This document shows positions 44,647-53,581 of a stretch of 64,000 nt of DNA, one piece after another. Within the stretch, counting starts at the first letter, position 1, and each line of letters begins with the position of its first letter. The stretch covers positions 1-64,000 of the forward strand of contig JAAERN010000032.1 in assembly GCA_024230295.1 (NCBI GenBank). Direction: 5' to 3'. A program made the translations under genes and the position numbers. The notes below the pieces were generated by a model that did no database searches, was not told the origin of the DNA, and worked only from the letters and a program-made list of their open reading frames with translations. Origin of the DNA: Planctomycetota bacterium (GTDB lineage: Bacteria; Planctomycetota; Phycisphaerae; Phycisphaerales; SM1A02).

Positions 44647-46875
44647 ATGGCAAATGCCACAGTTCATGTCGTTGAACGAGAAATCGGCGGCCGGACCCTT
44701 CGTATGGAGACGGGCCGCATCGCAAAGCTCGCTGACGGCTGCGTCATGGTCAGCCATGGCGACTCGGTCGTCATGTGCACGGCCGTGCGGGCCAACCCGC
44801 GTCCCGGCCTCGACTTCTTCCCGATGCAGTGCGACTATCGCGAGCGACTCAGTGCCGGCGGTAGCTTCCCCGGCGGATTCAGAAAGCGTGAGGGCGCTCC
44901 CAACGAGAAGGAAATCCTCACGATGCGGATGATCGATAGACCGATCCGTCCGCTCTTCCCCGACGGCTTCATCGACGAGATTCAAATTCAGTGCTGGACG
45001 ATGAGCCACGACGGCCAGAATGACACCGATGTGCTCGCGTGCACCGGTGGATCCGCCGCCGTAATGATGACCGATGCCCCGTTCCAGGGTCCGGTTGCGA
45101 CAGTCCGAGTCGGCCGCATCATGACCGACGACGGCGAGCAGTTCGTTATCAATCCGACGCATGCCCAGATGGAGTACTCCGATCTGGACATGGTTCTCTC
45201 GGGTCACTGCGACGGCATCAACATGATTGAAGTCGGCGCTGCCGAGGTTCCCGAAGACGCCATCCTTGCCGCCATCGAGTATGGCTACGAGCATGGCTGC
45301 AAGCCGATCATCGACATGCAGAACGAACTTCGCGAGAAGGCCGGCTGCCCCGAGGTTCGTATGGGAAGCCTTGCTCTTCCCGCCGACGATGTCACCGAGT
45401 TGGTGAACAAAGTCGCCGGTGAGGAAATGTTGACCTGCCGCCGCATCGGCGGCAAGGCCGATCGTCATGCCGCGGTCGATGCGCTTCGAGACAAGATGCT
45501 CGACGAGCACTTCAAACTTCCCGAGGGTGGTACGTATCAGGAGTACCAAGTTGCGGAGACGCGTCTGCGTCAGGCCCGTGAGGCCTTCCGTACGCTCGAG
45601 AAGAAGATGACCCGCAAACTGATTGTGGACGAGAGCACCCGCGCCGACGGCCGGGCATTCACGCAGATTCGCGACCTCGAAATCGAGGCTGGAATCTTCC
45701 CGCGAACGCACGGTTCATCGCTCTTCCAGCGCGGCGAAACGCAGGGTCTTCTGACTTGCGTCTTGGGTACTGGCCGCGACGAGCAAATCGTTGATGGCCT
45801 CATGCCCGAGTACGCCAAGAAGTTCTACCTGCACTACAACTTCCCGCCGTTCTGCGTCGGCGAAGCCCGCCGCATTATGGGTCCCGGTCGCCGAGAGATC
45901 GGCCATGGTGCCCTCGCCGAGCGATCACTCCTGGCGATTCTTCCGGACGTTGAGGACTTCCCTTACACGGTCCGGCTTGTCAGCGATATCACCGAGTCGA
46001 ACGGCTCTTCGTCGATGGCATCGGTCTGCGGTGGCTGCATGGCGATGATGGACGCAGGCGTGCCGATCAAGGCGACGTGCGCGGGCATCTCAGTCGGCCG
46101 CTTCAGCAATGCCGACGGCAAGATTGTCCGTGTGACCGACATCCTCGGCGAAGAGGACTTCTTCGGTGACATGGACTTCAAGGTCTGCGGTACGCGTAAC
46201 GGCATTACCGGCATCCAGCTCGACCTCAAGGCTCGCGGACTCTGGTTCGACGAGATCAAGGAGACCTTCGAGCAGGCTCGCGTTGGCCGCATCGAGATCA
46301 TCGAGCAGATGGAAGCCTGCCTGCCCGAGCCTCGTGCTGAGCTCAGTGCGTACGCCCCTCGCATCATGCAGGTCATGATCGACCCAGAGAAGATCGGCAA
46401 GTTGATCGGACCTGGTGGCAAGATGATTCGTGGTATTCAAGAGCGGACGGGCGCGACGATCGACGTCGACGACGACGGTACTGTCACGATCGCTTCCACC
46501 GACGGCAAGGCCGGCGATGCCGCCAAGGCCGAAGTCGAGGCTCTTGGCGCCGAGATCAAGGTCGGTACGGTCTACGAAGGCACGGTCGTTTCGACCAAGG
46601 ACTTCGGGGCCTTCATCGAACTCGTCCCCGGCACCGATGGCATGTGTCACATCTCCGAACTCGACAACGGATTCGTCAAGAGTGTGTCCGATGTCGTCTC
46701 GATCGGTGACAAGATCAAGGTCAAGGTCATCAACGTCGACAACACCGGCCGCATCAAGCTTTCCCGCAAGGCGCTGCTTGAGCCGGCCGAAGGTGACTCG
46801 GATGATAAGGGTGATGGCGGAGGCCGCCGTCGCCGTGGTAAGAAGAATGAGGACGCCGTGGAAACGGCATCCTGA
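44647..46875 (+). CDS. pnp: Polyribonucleotide nucleotidyltransferase (PNPase)
   Basis: PNPase degrades RNA from the 3' end by phosphorolysis and can add tails. The 742-residue protein has two RNase PH domains (second with LFQRGETQGLLTCVLGTG and the active-site DITESNGSSSMASVCGG), a KH domain with KIGKLIGPGGKMIRGIQ and an S1 domain with GAFIELVPGTDGMCHISEL. The C-terminal 30 residues are Gly-, Arg- and Lys-rich. ATG 44647 fits the family start; the upstream frame from 44599 does not. Confidence 0.97.
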   Translation: MANATVHVVEREIGGRTLRMETGRIAKLADGCVMVSHGDSVVMCTAVRANPRPGLDFFPMQCDYRERLSAGGSFPGGFRKREGAPNEKEILTMRMIDRPIRPLFPDGFIDEIQIQCWTMSHDGQNDTDVLACTGGSAAVMMTDAPFQGPVATVRVGRIMTDDGEQFVINPTHAQMEYSDLDMVLSGHCDGINMIEVGAAEVPEDAILAAIEYGYEHGCKPIIDMQNELREKAGCPEVRMGSLALPADDVTELVNKVAGEEMLTCRRIGGKADRHAAVDALRDKMLDEHFKLPEGGTYQEYQVAETRLRQAREAFRTLEKKMTRKLIVDESTRADGRAFTQIRDLEIEAGIFPRTHGSSLFQRGETQGLLTCVLGTGRDEQIVDGLMPEYAKKFYLHYNFPPFCVGEARRIMGPGRREIGHGALAERSLLAILPDVEDFPYTVRLVSDITESNGSSSMASVCGGCMAMMDAGVPIKATCAGISVGRFSNADGKIVRVTDILGEEDFFGDMDFKVCGTRNGITGIQLDLKARGLWFDEIKETFEQARVGRIEIIEQMEACLPEPRAELSAYAPRIMQVMIDPEKIGKLIGPGGKMIRGIQERTGATIDVDDDGTVTIASTDGKAGDAAKAEVEALGAEIKVGTVYEGTVVSTKDFGAFIELVPGTDGMCHISELDNGFVKSVSDVVSIGDKIKVKVINVDNTGRIKLSRKALLEPAEGDSDDKGDGGGRRRRGKKNEDAVETAS

Positions 46876-46884
46876 GCGAGCGTC

Positions 46885-47712
46885 GTGCAGGACGCTTTCT
46901 GGTTTCTGATCGGTGCCGGCGCAACGGTTGTTGCGCTGGCACCGGTCGTTTTTGTTTTGCTTCGGAGCGCCGATCGCCGAGCCCGTAACGCCGAGGGTGA
47001 AGCGAGGCATAGTCAGCGCCTTGCCGAACTTGGCGCGATGACAGAGGGTCTTGCTCATGAAATCAAGAACCCACTCTCTACGGTTGGACTCAATGCGCAG
47101 TTGCTGATCGAGGACCTGCAGCAGGCTCCGCTTGAGCAGGCCGAGCGTGAGCGTCTGGTACGTCGCGTGGAAACACTTCGTCGCGAAGTCGACAGGCTTG
47201 CCGGGATTCTCACCGACTTCCTCCAGTTCGCTGGCCGGGTCAGACTCGCGCCCGAGCGGCGAGACTTGCGAACGATTATCGAGGATCTCAGCGACTTTTA
47301 TCACCCGCAGTGCGATCAGTCGGATGTGATTCTTGGGATACAACTTCCCGAGCACCCACTCGATGTCATGGTGGATGAGGGTCTGTTCAAGCAGGCAATG
47401 CTCAATCTCATGATCAACGCGGTGCAGGCAATGTCATCGGACAAGCAGCAAGAGGGGGCCTCAGAACTGCTGATCGGCGCAGCCTCCGAGGGAGATCGGG
47501 TCGTTGTCACGGTGACCGATACCGGTCCAGGAATTGAGATTGGGCGGTCAGAGGAAATCTTCCATCCCTACGTGTCGGATCGAGCCGGGGGAACCGGACT
47601 CGGACTTCCAACGACGCGCCGCATCATCGAGGAGCACGGTGGGCGGTTGAGCGTCGAGTCTGAAGTCGGTCGTGGGACGTGCTTCCGATTGGACTTGCCA
47701 GCGGCGGTCTAG
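46885..47712 (+). CDS. Sensor histidine kinase, NtrB-like
   Basis: A 275-residue kinase with one N-terminal membrane helix (about 5-27) and no clear sensor domain. The H-box is LAHEIKNPLSTV (H58), the N-box NLMINAVQAM, and the ATP lid DTGPGI with GGTGLGLPTT. The short form suggests that it senses through the membrane helix or through a partner. The start is GTG 46885, 9 bases after pnp. Its TAG shares bases with the stop of the facing ANTAR regulator at a CTAG, so the two genes overlap by their stop codons. Confidence 0.85.
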   Translation: MQDAFWFLIGAGATVVALAPVVFVLLRSADRRARNAEGEARHSQRLAELGAMTEGLAHEIKNPLSTVGLNAQLLIEDLQQAPLEQAERERLVRRVETLRREVDRLAGILTDFLQFAGRVRLAPERRDLRTIIEDLSDFYHPQCDQSDVILGIQLPEHPLDVMVDEGLFKQAMLNLMINAVQAMSSDKQQEGASELLIGAASEGDRVVVTVTDTGPGIEIGRSEEIFHPYVSDRAGGTGLGLPTTRRIIEEHGGRLSVESEVGRGTCFRLDLPAAV

Positions 47713-48356
47713 TCGCCGAGCAGGGCCTCGCTCTCGATCACGGATTGCGCGATTTCTACAAGCGGCCGCCGGCCGTTTCTTGCCTGCTTCTGCAGCATTC
47801 GCATGGCTTCAGGTTCTTCGACACCCTTGCGTTTGACGATGATCCACTTGGCCTGTTCGATGACTTTGCGGTGTTCCAGTCTGGTGTGGAGCGTGTCGAC
47901 CTCATCGGATAGTTCGGATTGCTGCAGGAACCGAGCCCAGGACACTTCCAATCCAACGCGAAGTTGGTCTCGCGTGACCGGCTTGAGCAGGTAACCGAAG
48001 ACGCCGATACGGTTGCCACTGTTGACGTACTCCGGATCCGAGTAGGCCGAAACCATGATGATTGGAATGCCGAGTTCGTTGTAGATCGTTTCGCCGGCAG
48101 CAAGGCCATCGAGGCCAGGCATTCGAATGTCGAGGATCGCCATGTCGGGGTGTTCGGCACGGCACATCTCGATTGCCTTCTCCCCATTACTCGCCGGACC
48201 GATGACTTCGTATCCAAGATCCTTGAGTCCAGCGATCAGTCCGGCGGCGACGAGGTGTTCATCGTCGGCCACGAGCACGCGTCTGGGCGATGTGGGGAAA
48301 TCCTGTCCGGCACCGTTGCGGCCGTGGCTCTGGGGTGTGTCTGGCGTGTTCGTCAT
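47709..48356 (-). CDS. Response regulator with ANTAR RNA-binding domain
   Basis: A 215-residue regulator. The receiver domain (about 26-135) has the phosphoacceptor D76 in MAILDIRMPG and the lysine K125 in YLLKPVT. The C-terminal ANTAR domain (about 152-209) includes LEHRKVIEQAKWIIVKRKG. ANTAR proteins bind paired hairpins in nascent RNA and prevent termination. The convergent histidine kinase next door is its likely partner. The ANTAR output implies that its targets are leaders with paired hexaloop hairpins, not promoters. Confidence 0.9.
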   Translation of the reverse strand: MTNTPDTPQSHGRNGAGQDFPTSPRRVLVADDEHLVAAGLIAGLKDLGYEVIGPASNGEKAIEMCRAEHPDMAILDIRMPGLDGLAAGETIYNELGIPIIMVSAYSDPEYVNSGNRIGVFGYLLKPVTRDQLRVGLEVSWARFLQQSELSDEVDTLHTRLEHRKVIEQAKWIIVKRKGVEEPEAMRMLQKQARNGRRPLVEIAQSVIESEALLGD

Positions 48357-48479
48357 CAGGGACGAGGTCCTCTTTCCCTCGCGTGGCAGCCGTTGCCAAG
48401 CCCGCTGATTGTACTAGGGAGCCAGTTGCGGGTCGAGTGCCAGCAGGGTTGTGCCCACTTCTGATGCGTTAGGGCCCTG

Positions 48480-49685
48480 TCAGTCCAAGAAGTCTTTCGC
48501 CTTGAGCCGTGCCGGGACGTATTCCTCGGTGACGTAGGAAATGTCCTTGGTAATGAGCGACTCGACTTCCATCTTGAAGCCGTTGGCAAGAAGCGTCTTG
48601 ATTTCCTTCTGCCAAGGCCGCTTGTCCTTGAACCATGGGTACTCGGCGATCTGACGTGCGCGGGTAATGTCACGCTCATTGAGGGCAATGCGCACATCCG
48701 ACGAGAGATCACAGCGGTCGTAGTCCATCGCGCGAATACCCATGAACTTTGCGTCGGGGATCGCCATTCGCTCACTCTCGAATGCGAGGTTGATCGATCC
48801 CTGCTTGATGACGCTGTAGATGTAGTGTCCCCATGGATCGCAGTCGAGCAGGCAATAGATTGGAAGGCCGAGTTCCTTGTTGAGTCGGTGGAGCAGACGT
48901 CGCACGCCGCGCGGGGGCTGCCCAGAACCTTCTGTGAGGATGCAGTTGTGCGTCTCCCAGAATCGATCTTCGTTGAAGCGGCTCCAGACCGTGTCCTTCT
49001 CGACATGCAATACGAACTTCGCATCGCATTTCTTGAATCGAATGACGCTTGGTTCACAGATGCTCGGGATGGCATAGCCGCCCGTGCCCATGCGCCGGCA
49101 GTCGATCTCGTCGCCGTTGTCTTCAACAGTGATGTTGCCGACCATGGTGCCGCGTTTCTTAGCGAAGACGTGTAGTTCCTCGCGAAGTCCACCAAGTGAG
49201 ACTTCGAGATCCTCCAGCACGGTGTCGGATTCGCCCTGATCGTTGAAGGTCTTTTCTTTCGTCCCTTCGATTGTGTGCAGCGACATGTAGTACATGCCAC
49301 GCAGACTGAGTGTTTTCTCGGCTTTGATGAGTTCGCGGCTGCCCTTGGCCAACAGCAGTGTCTGCATGAACTTCCGTGCCTGGCCGACGTTGAAGAGGCT
49401 GCGAGTTTGCGTCGAGTCGCCCATCTCAAGGATGCGCTTCCGCTTGTTCCACTTCATGTTGGTGACCGTGCGAAGCGGAATCTCGACGTTCGGCTCCTTG
49501 CCCTTGAGGCCATCACGGGCGACATCGTCTGCGAGCAATTCAATGGCTCGCTTTGTGACTTTATCGCGTTCCTTGCTCACCGGAGCGCCACGCTTCTTGC
49601 TGGCGGTCTTGGGTGCGGCCTTCTTCTTCGCCGTTTTCTTGCTGGCGGACTTCTTTGTGGAGGTTGTCTTCTTTCGGGGGGGCAT
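48480..49685 (-). CDS. top6A: DNA topoisomerase VI subunit A
   Basis: Subunit A of the type IIB topoisomerase, related to eukaryotic Spo11; it makes the double-strand break. The 401-residue protein has the active-site tyrosine region SLRGMYYMS (Y132/Y133, the second by family alignment) and the Toprim metal site LLDCDPWGHY. The first 38 residues are Lys/Ala/Ser/Thr-rich like a histone H1 tail (KKSASKKTAKKKAAPK). The order A after B, with a TGATG overlap to subunit B, matches an operon. The enzyme is typical of archaea and plants and rare in bacteria. Confidence 0.92.
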   Translation of the reverse strand: MPPRKKTTSTKKSASKKTAKKKAAPKTASKKRGAPVSKERDKVTKRAIELLADDVARDGLKGKEPNVEIPLRTVTNMKWNKRKRILEMGDSTQTRSLFNVGQARKFMQTLLLAKGSRELIKAEKTLSLRGMYYMSLHTIEGTKEKTFNDQGESDTVLEDLEVSLGGLREELHVFAKKRGTMVGNITVEDNGDEIDCRRMGTGGYAIPSICEPSVIRFKKCDAKFVLHVEKDTVWSRFNEDRFWETHNCILTEGSGQPPRGVRRLLHRLNKELGLPIYCLLDCDPWGHYIYSVIKQGSINLAFESERMAIPDAKFMGIRAMDYDRCDLSSDVRIALNERDITRARQIAEYPWFKDKRPWQKEIKTLLANGFKMEVESLITKDISYVTEEYVPARLKAKDFLD

Positions 49686-51490
49686 CAGCGTCTCGTTTTC
49701 TTCTTTGCCCGCGTGGCTTTCTTCTTTGTCTTCTTGCGTCGCCCCTTGAGCGTTACACCACCAAAGAGATCATCATTCTTGGATTCCTCACTCCCGCCGG
49801 TCTGGAGATCCTCGACAATGATGACGTCCGAATCCTTGGCAAGTCTGCCGCCGTCGTCGACAATCTTGCCCTCATCGTCGAGCCTCTGGTCAGCTTCGGC
49901 GGTCTTCTTCGCGGCTTGATTCTGGAGCGCCGCGTAAAGTTTCTTCGCATCAACGCCGGTGATGGCGTTGCAGGCCGAGGCAATCTCGCCGATGTAGCGC
50001 TCAAAGATACTGCGTCGCTCGGACTCTTTCTTCATCCGCTGCCGGCGGCGAAGATAGATCCCGAGTTTGCGCCCGCACTCCTGAAGCGCGAGCCGCATTT
50101 CCTTTCGAATCTCGTCGTAATCGGCGACTGCTTCTTTCGACTCGCTCGTGAACGGCACCCACACGCTCGCCATGTGAATCATGATGACGATCGGCCCGAC
50201 CGGGAGCCCGCCACGAGGCTGCTGCAGGCTGTAGTTCTTCCAGCCGGTTTCGACGACGGCCTTGAAGGAACTGCAAGCGCTCTGCTGATAGAGCAGGGGG
50301 ACCCGATTGGCGAATCGCAGAATGCGAGCCGACTCTTCTGTCTTGAGTTCGCCGCCGAAGGCGATAGCTACTTCCATTTGGAAGGGGTTGCCTCGGTACA
50401 CAGCGGGTGGGCGAGTGGCTGCCGCGAAGAACTCAGCCTTTACTTCCTTGAGCAGGCCCGCGAGAAGGGCCTTGGAACCGATCGGCACAAGGCAGTCGGT
50501 TGGCGGCGAAGTGATGCGTGTGTCCTGAATCGACTTATAGAGTTTCTCGGCTTCGGCGTGGCCGACGTTCTTGACCCATGTTCGCGAGGTCATTCCGGCG
50601 CCTTCGGCGAGCTGCTTGGCTTTTTGCTGGCCGACACGGCAAAAGTCCTTCTGGAGGAAGCCGCCGAGCTGGCGCGCCTCGGTCCGCTCAAGCATCTGGA
50701 TGAGCGTGCCGAGTTCAATGCCCTTGGGGTGCGGCTTGATCTCCTTGGCTTCTTCAGGCAGTTCGTCCATCGCCCGCGGAAACTCGATCGTTTCATTGCT
50801 CGGTGTGATGTATGTGATCTGCGCGTGCGGATTGGCGATGGCTGTCTGCTCGAGATACTCGTCGACGCTTTGGCGTCCCTTCTGGTACTTACCTTCGAGT
50901 TCGATGGCGACGATCGTGCCACGGCCTTCGGGGAAGAGTTTGTCGTCTTCGGGATGTTCGGTGTCGCTGACAACCTCTGCCTTGTTCTTCGAGGTGTCAA
51001 TTTTCAGGACAACCTCGTGCGAAGGCTTCCGAGGGCCGGTCTTGGAAATGATCTTGACCGGCTTGCCTGTCGTCATGAGGCCGTACATGCCAGCGGCAGA
51101 GATGCCGATGCCCTGCTGTCCACGGCTCATCTTCATGCGGTGGAATTTCGATCCGTAGAGCAGTTTGCCGAAGATGTTCTCGATCTGCTTGCGGACGATG
51201 CCTGGGCCATTGTCCTGCACGGTGATCTTGAATCGAGTTTCGTCGAGTTGCAGCAGGTGGATCTTGAGCGCGGGGAGGATGCCAGCTTCTTCGCACGCGT
51301 CGAGGGCATTGTCGACAGCTTCTTTGACCGTCGTGAGCATTGCCTTGCGGGCGTTGTCGAAACCGAGGAGGTGGCGGTTCTTAGCAAAGAACTCGCTGAC
51401 CGATATCTCTCGCTGGCTGGCAGCCATCGATTCGGCAGTGGCTTTTTTTCGGGACTTCTTCTTGGCTGCCACGGGCACCTGGGGCTCCAT
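49685..51490 (-). CDS. top6B: DNA topoisomerase VI subunit B
   Basis: The ATPase subunit of topoisomerase VI (GHKL fold). The 601-residue protein has the N-box KEAVDNALDACE (55-66), DNGPGI (93-98) and SRGQQGIGIS (122-131). The start is ATG 51490; a longer frame to 51736 crosses the ndk promoter region and is rejected. Both ends are lysine-rich (AAKKKSRKKA at the N-terminus; RRKKTKKKATRAKKK at the C-terminus), matching the tail of subunit A. The ATPase and transducer domains are complete; the extra C-terminal part seen in some archaea is not obvious. Confidence 0.92.
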   Translation of the reverse strand: MEPQVPVAAKKKSRKKATAESMAASQREISVSEFFAKNRHLLGFDNARKAMLTTVKEAVDNALDACEEAGILPALKIHLLQLDETRFKITVQDNGPGIVRKQIENIFGKLLYGSKFHRMKMSRGQQGIGISAAGMYGLMTTGKPVKIISKTGPRKPSHEVVLKIDTSKNKAEVVSDTEHPEDDKLFPEGRGTIVAIELEGKYQKGRQSVDEYLEQTAIANPHAQITYITPSNETIEFPRAMDELPEEAKEIKPHPKGIELGTLIQMLERTEARQLGGFLQKDFCRVGQQKAKQLAEGAGMTSRTWVKNVGHAEAEKLYKSIQDTRITSPPTDCLVPIGSKALLAGLLKEVKAEFFAAATRPPAVYRGNPFQMEVAIAFGGELKTEESARILRFANRVPLLYQQSACSSFKAVVETGWKNYSLQQPRGGLPVGPIVIMIHMASVWVPFTSESKEAVADYDEIRKEMRLALQECGRKLGIYLRRRQRMKKESERRSIFERYIGEIASACNAITGVDAKKLYAALQNQAAKKTAEADQRLDDEGKIVDDGGRLAKDSDVIIVEDLQTGGSEESKNDDLFGGVTLKGRRKKTKKKATRAKKKTRR

Positions 51491-51537
51491 CCCTTGAGTG
51501 TCGAGATCTGACCTCAGCGGTGCGTACGGTAGCAGGG

Positions 51538-51618
51538 CTGACAGGTCAGGGGGACCAGGTCCCAACATACCTTTGGAGGCACGAGGCAGCGCGCGAGTTT
51601 GCCCGCCTACGTTACAAT
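51538..51618 (+). promoter_or_regulatory. Palindromes and candidate -10 upstream of ndk
   Basis: CTGAC-AG-GTCAG (51538-51549) and GGGACC-A-GGTCCC (51551-51563) stand side by side in the divergent top6B/ndk spacer. A good -10 TACAAT is at 51613-51618, 30 bases before the ndk ATG; the -35 is not clear. Confidence 0.4.
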
Positions 51619-51647
51619 CCCCCGCTTCCCACAGGAGCAACCAACCA

Positions 51648-52118
51648 ATGGAAACCACCCTCATCATCCTCAAGCCGGACGCCGTGCAGCGGGGCCTCAT
51701 GGGCCGCATCATCAGCCGTTTCGAGGACAAGGGCATTCAGGTCGTCGGGGCCAAGTTCATGCAGATCTCGGGCGATTTGGCTGCGAAGCACTACGAGTCG
51801 CATCAGGGCAAGCCCTTCTATGACGGTCTCGTCGGCTTCATGACCAGTTCGCCTGTCTTGGTGCTGGCACTCCGCGGCGTCGGCGCGATCGCGATCTGCC
51901 GGAAGATGATGGGCGCGACCTTTGGCAGCAACGCTGAGCCCGGAACGATTCGAGGCGACTTCGGTGTCTCCAACAGTTTCAACCTCATCCATGGCTCCGA
52001 TAGCCCCGAGGCAGCTCAGCACGAACTCGGGCTGTTTTTTACTGATGGCGAGGTCCTTGATTGGAGCCGTGCGAGCGAGGGCTGGGTCTACGACCTGAGC
52101 GGTGGCGATCCCGAGTGA
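51648..52118 (+). CDS. ndk: Nucleoside diphosphate kinase
   Basis: Ndk transfers the gamma phosphate from ATP to other NDPs through a phosphohistidine. The 156-residue protein has the family N-terminus TTLIILKPDAVQRG and the catalytic histidine in NLIHGSDSPE (H115). It is about 15 residues longer than E. coli Ndk. A Shine-Dalgarno AGGAG lies 10 bases before the ATG. The region 52119-52468 separates it from the sigma factor gene. Confidence 0.96.
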   Translation: METTLIILKPDAVQRGLMGRIISRFEDKGIQVVGAKFMQISGDLAAKHYESHQGKPFYDGLVGFMTSSPVLVLALRGVGAIAICRKMMGATFGSNAEPGTIRGDFGVSNSFNLIHGSDSPEAAQHELGLFFTDGEVLDWSRASEGWVYDLSGGDPE

Positions 52119-52468
52119 GTTTCTGAGAACCTCAGATCCCTTGAACTCATCCAATCCGGACCATCCGCGCGGTTTCTATACCCGCGCATGAAATGTCATG
52201 CAAGCAACCTCTAATGACCACGTTGGAGAGGCTGCATGCCAATGGTCGAGGCATATTCAGGTGCAGGATCTTTCAGTCGAGTCGGTTTAGGCCGTGGCGA
52301 CCGATACCAGGGGAAATACGGGGGAAACACGCACTCGACAGGCGAAAGATCGTCTTTCTTAATGGATCGAACCCGTATGCCATGGTCGGCGTACAGGCTT
52401 TTTCTGGGCTATTCCTGCGCCGGGACCGCATGGATGGCGCATTTCTAGGAGTCCCGAGGACCTCTTTC
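52119..52468. other. Long structured 5' leader of the sigma factor gene
   Basis: These 350 bases are probably untranslated. In-frame codons run through from 52193 to the sigma gene without a stop, but the reading is Arg/Ser/Cys-rich and unlike protein, so a longer sigma product is possible but less likely. Hairpins include 52167-52187 (GCGCGG/CCGCGC), 52186-52201 (GCATG/CATGC) and 52416-52441 (TGCGCC/GGCGCA), besides the switch-like element annotated separately. Confidence 0.5.
52267..52358 (+). promoter_or_regulatory. Switch-like element with mutually exclusive hairpins in sigma-factor leader
   Basis: GATCTTTC-A-GTCGAGT (52267-52282) pairs with ACTCGAC-AGGC-GAAAGATC (52333-52351), enclosing TCGGT/ACCGA (52282-52304). 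Alternatively GAAAGA (52344-52349) pairs with TCTTTC (52353-52358) around TCG. The two states compete for 52344-52349, about 110 bases before the sigma start. Confidence 0.5.
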
Positions 52469-53491
52469 ATGGAAGAACGTATCACAGCTAATAATGGTTC
52501 GGAGAATCTCCCCGGTAGCCGCGCGAATACGCCAGCGGCTTCTGAGAAGGCGCTTCTGGATGAAATCCTCGCAATTCCGATCGAGTATGTCGAGTCGGAC
52601 GAGTTCCGACGAGTGGGGGCCGAGCGACGGATCTTTGACGAGGCTCCCGAGGTTCGGCGGGCCGACGTGGCTTGGTACAGGCCGCTCATGGACCCCATCG
52701 GGACGACCTCCAAGCAGCCCAGGCGGCGTGACTCGATCGTGCTGACGGCTGCTGAAGAACGCGTGATATTCCTTCAATACAACTATGCCAGATTCCGCAT
52801 TCGCCGGATGCAGGATCGAGTCAAGGCGAAACGTCCCGGCCCCAGACAGCGAGAAGAACTGCTGCTTTGGTACCGAATTGCACAGCACTTGCGGCACCGA
52901 ATTGCGGAAGCAAACTTGGCGCTCGTGCTCGCCATGTCCAAGCGAATTCGTCTCGGTGACATGGACTTCTCCGATCTCATTAGCGAAGGCAACATGGCGC
53001 TTATGCGGAGCATCGACAAGTTCGACGTGGGCCGCGGCTTCAAGTTCTCCACCTACGCCTGCCGGGCCATTCTCAAGGGATTCTCCCGCCACGGCAGCAA
53101 GCATCTCCGATACCGCCAACGTTTCGGCGCATCCTATGACCCGGAGTTCGAGCGATCGAACTACCCCGAGGACCGCCGTCGTGAAGAACTGCGTGACAGT
53201 GCCGACGAGGTCAAGCAGTTTGTGCTGCAGAATCAGGCCGACCTCACCGAGGTCGAGCGAGAAGTGATCCACCATCGCTTCCGCATCGGCCCCGGCGAGG
53301 CGGCCGGTCTGCGGCACGAGCGGCCGCGAACATTGGCGCAGGTCGGCAAAATGATCGGTCTGACGAAGGAACGCGTGCGGCAGATACAGAACAAGGCGCT
53401 GGGCAAGCTGCGGCTCGCTGTGGAAGAGTCATCGTTGCCGAGTGCTGAACGCTCTACGTTTCGGCGGAGTTGGCGGGAATCAGTTGGCTGA
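52469..53491 (+). CDS. Sigma-70 family RNA polymerase sigma factor (primary-like, group 2)
   Basis: A 340-residue sigma factor. Region 2 is at about 149-206 with DLISEGNMALMRSIDKFDVGR and FKFSTYACRAI, and region 4 at about 258-318 with TLAQVGKMIGLTKERVRQIQ. Region 3 is very short or absent, and region 1 is not of the RpoD form, so this is unlike a housekeeping sigma. The ATG 52469 follows GAGGA 8 bases upstream. An extended product from 52193 is possible but its codons look non-coding. The structured leader suggests post-transcriptional control. Confidence 0.85.
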   Translation: MEERITANNGSENLPGSRANTPAASEKALLDEILAIPIEYVESDEFRRVGAERRIFDEAPEVRRADVAWYRPLMDPIGTTSKQPRRRDSIVLTAAEERVIFLQYNYARFRIRRMQDRVKAKRPGPRQREELLLWYRIAQHLRHRIAEANLALVLAMSKRIRLGDMDFSDLISEGNMALMRSIDKFDVGRGFKFSTYACRAILKGFSRHGSKHLRYRQRFGASYDPEFERSNYPEDRRREELRDSADEVKQFVLQNQADLTEVEREVIHHRFRIGPGEAAGLRHERPRTLAQVGKMIGLTKERVRQIQNKALGKLRLAVEESSLPSAERSTFRRSWRESVG

Positions 53492-53524
53492 GGGGGCGTT
53501 GCGTTGAGCGGTAGAACGCGGAGC

Positions 53525-53552
53525 GCAGTAGGCAGTAGGCAGTAGACAGTAG
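53525..53552. repeat. Four tandem GCAGTAG heptamers
   Basis: Three exact copies of GCAGTAG (53525, 53532, 53539) and a fourth with one change (ACAGTAG, 53546) lie between the sigma gene and the next. A run of seven-base units outside genes is a candidate for slipped-strand change or for a dispersed repeat family. Confidence 0.7.
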
Positions 53553-53581
53553 ACCGCCATGGGCCCGCGGAAGGCGGACCC

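Noticed and set aside
44641-45711. Antisense frame of 356 codons over pnp
   Set aside because: It runs opposite to a conserved PNPase gene and shows no domain.
46090-47355. Antisense frame of 421 codons over pnp and the kinase
   Set aside because: It spans two clear genes on the other strand and has no plausible start or domain.
52193-52468. N-terminal extension of the sigma factor
   Set aside because: The frame is open, but the residues are Arg/Ser/Cys-rich and unlike protein, while a good ribosome binding site precedes 52469; kept only as an alternative.
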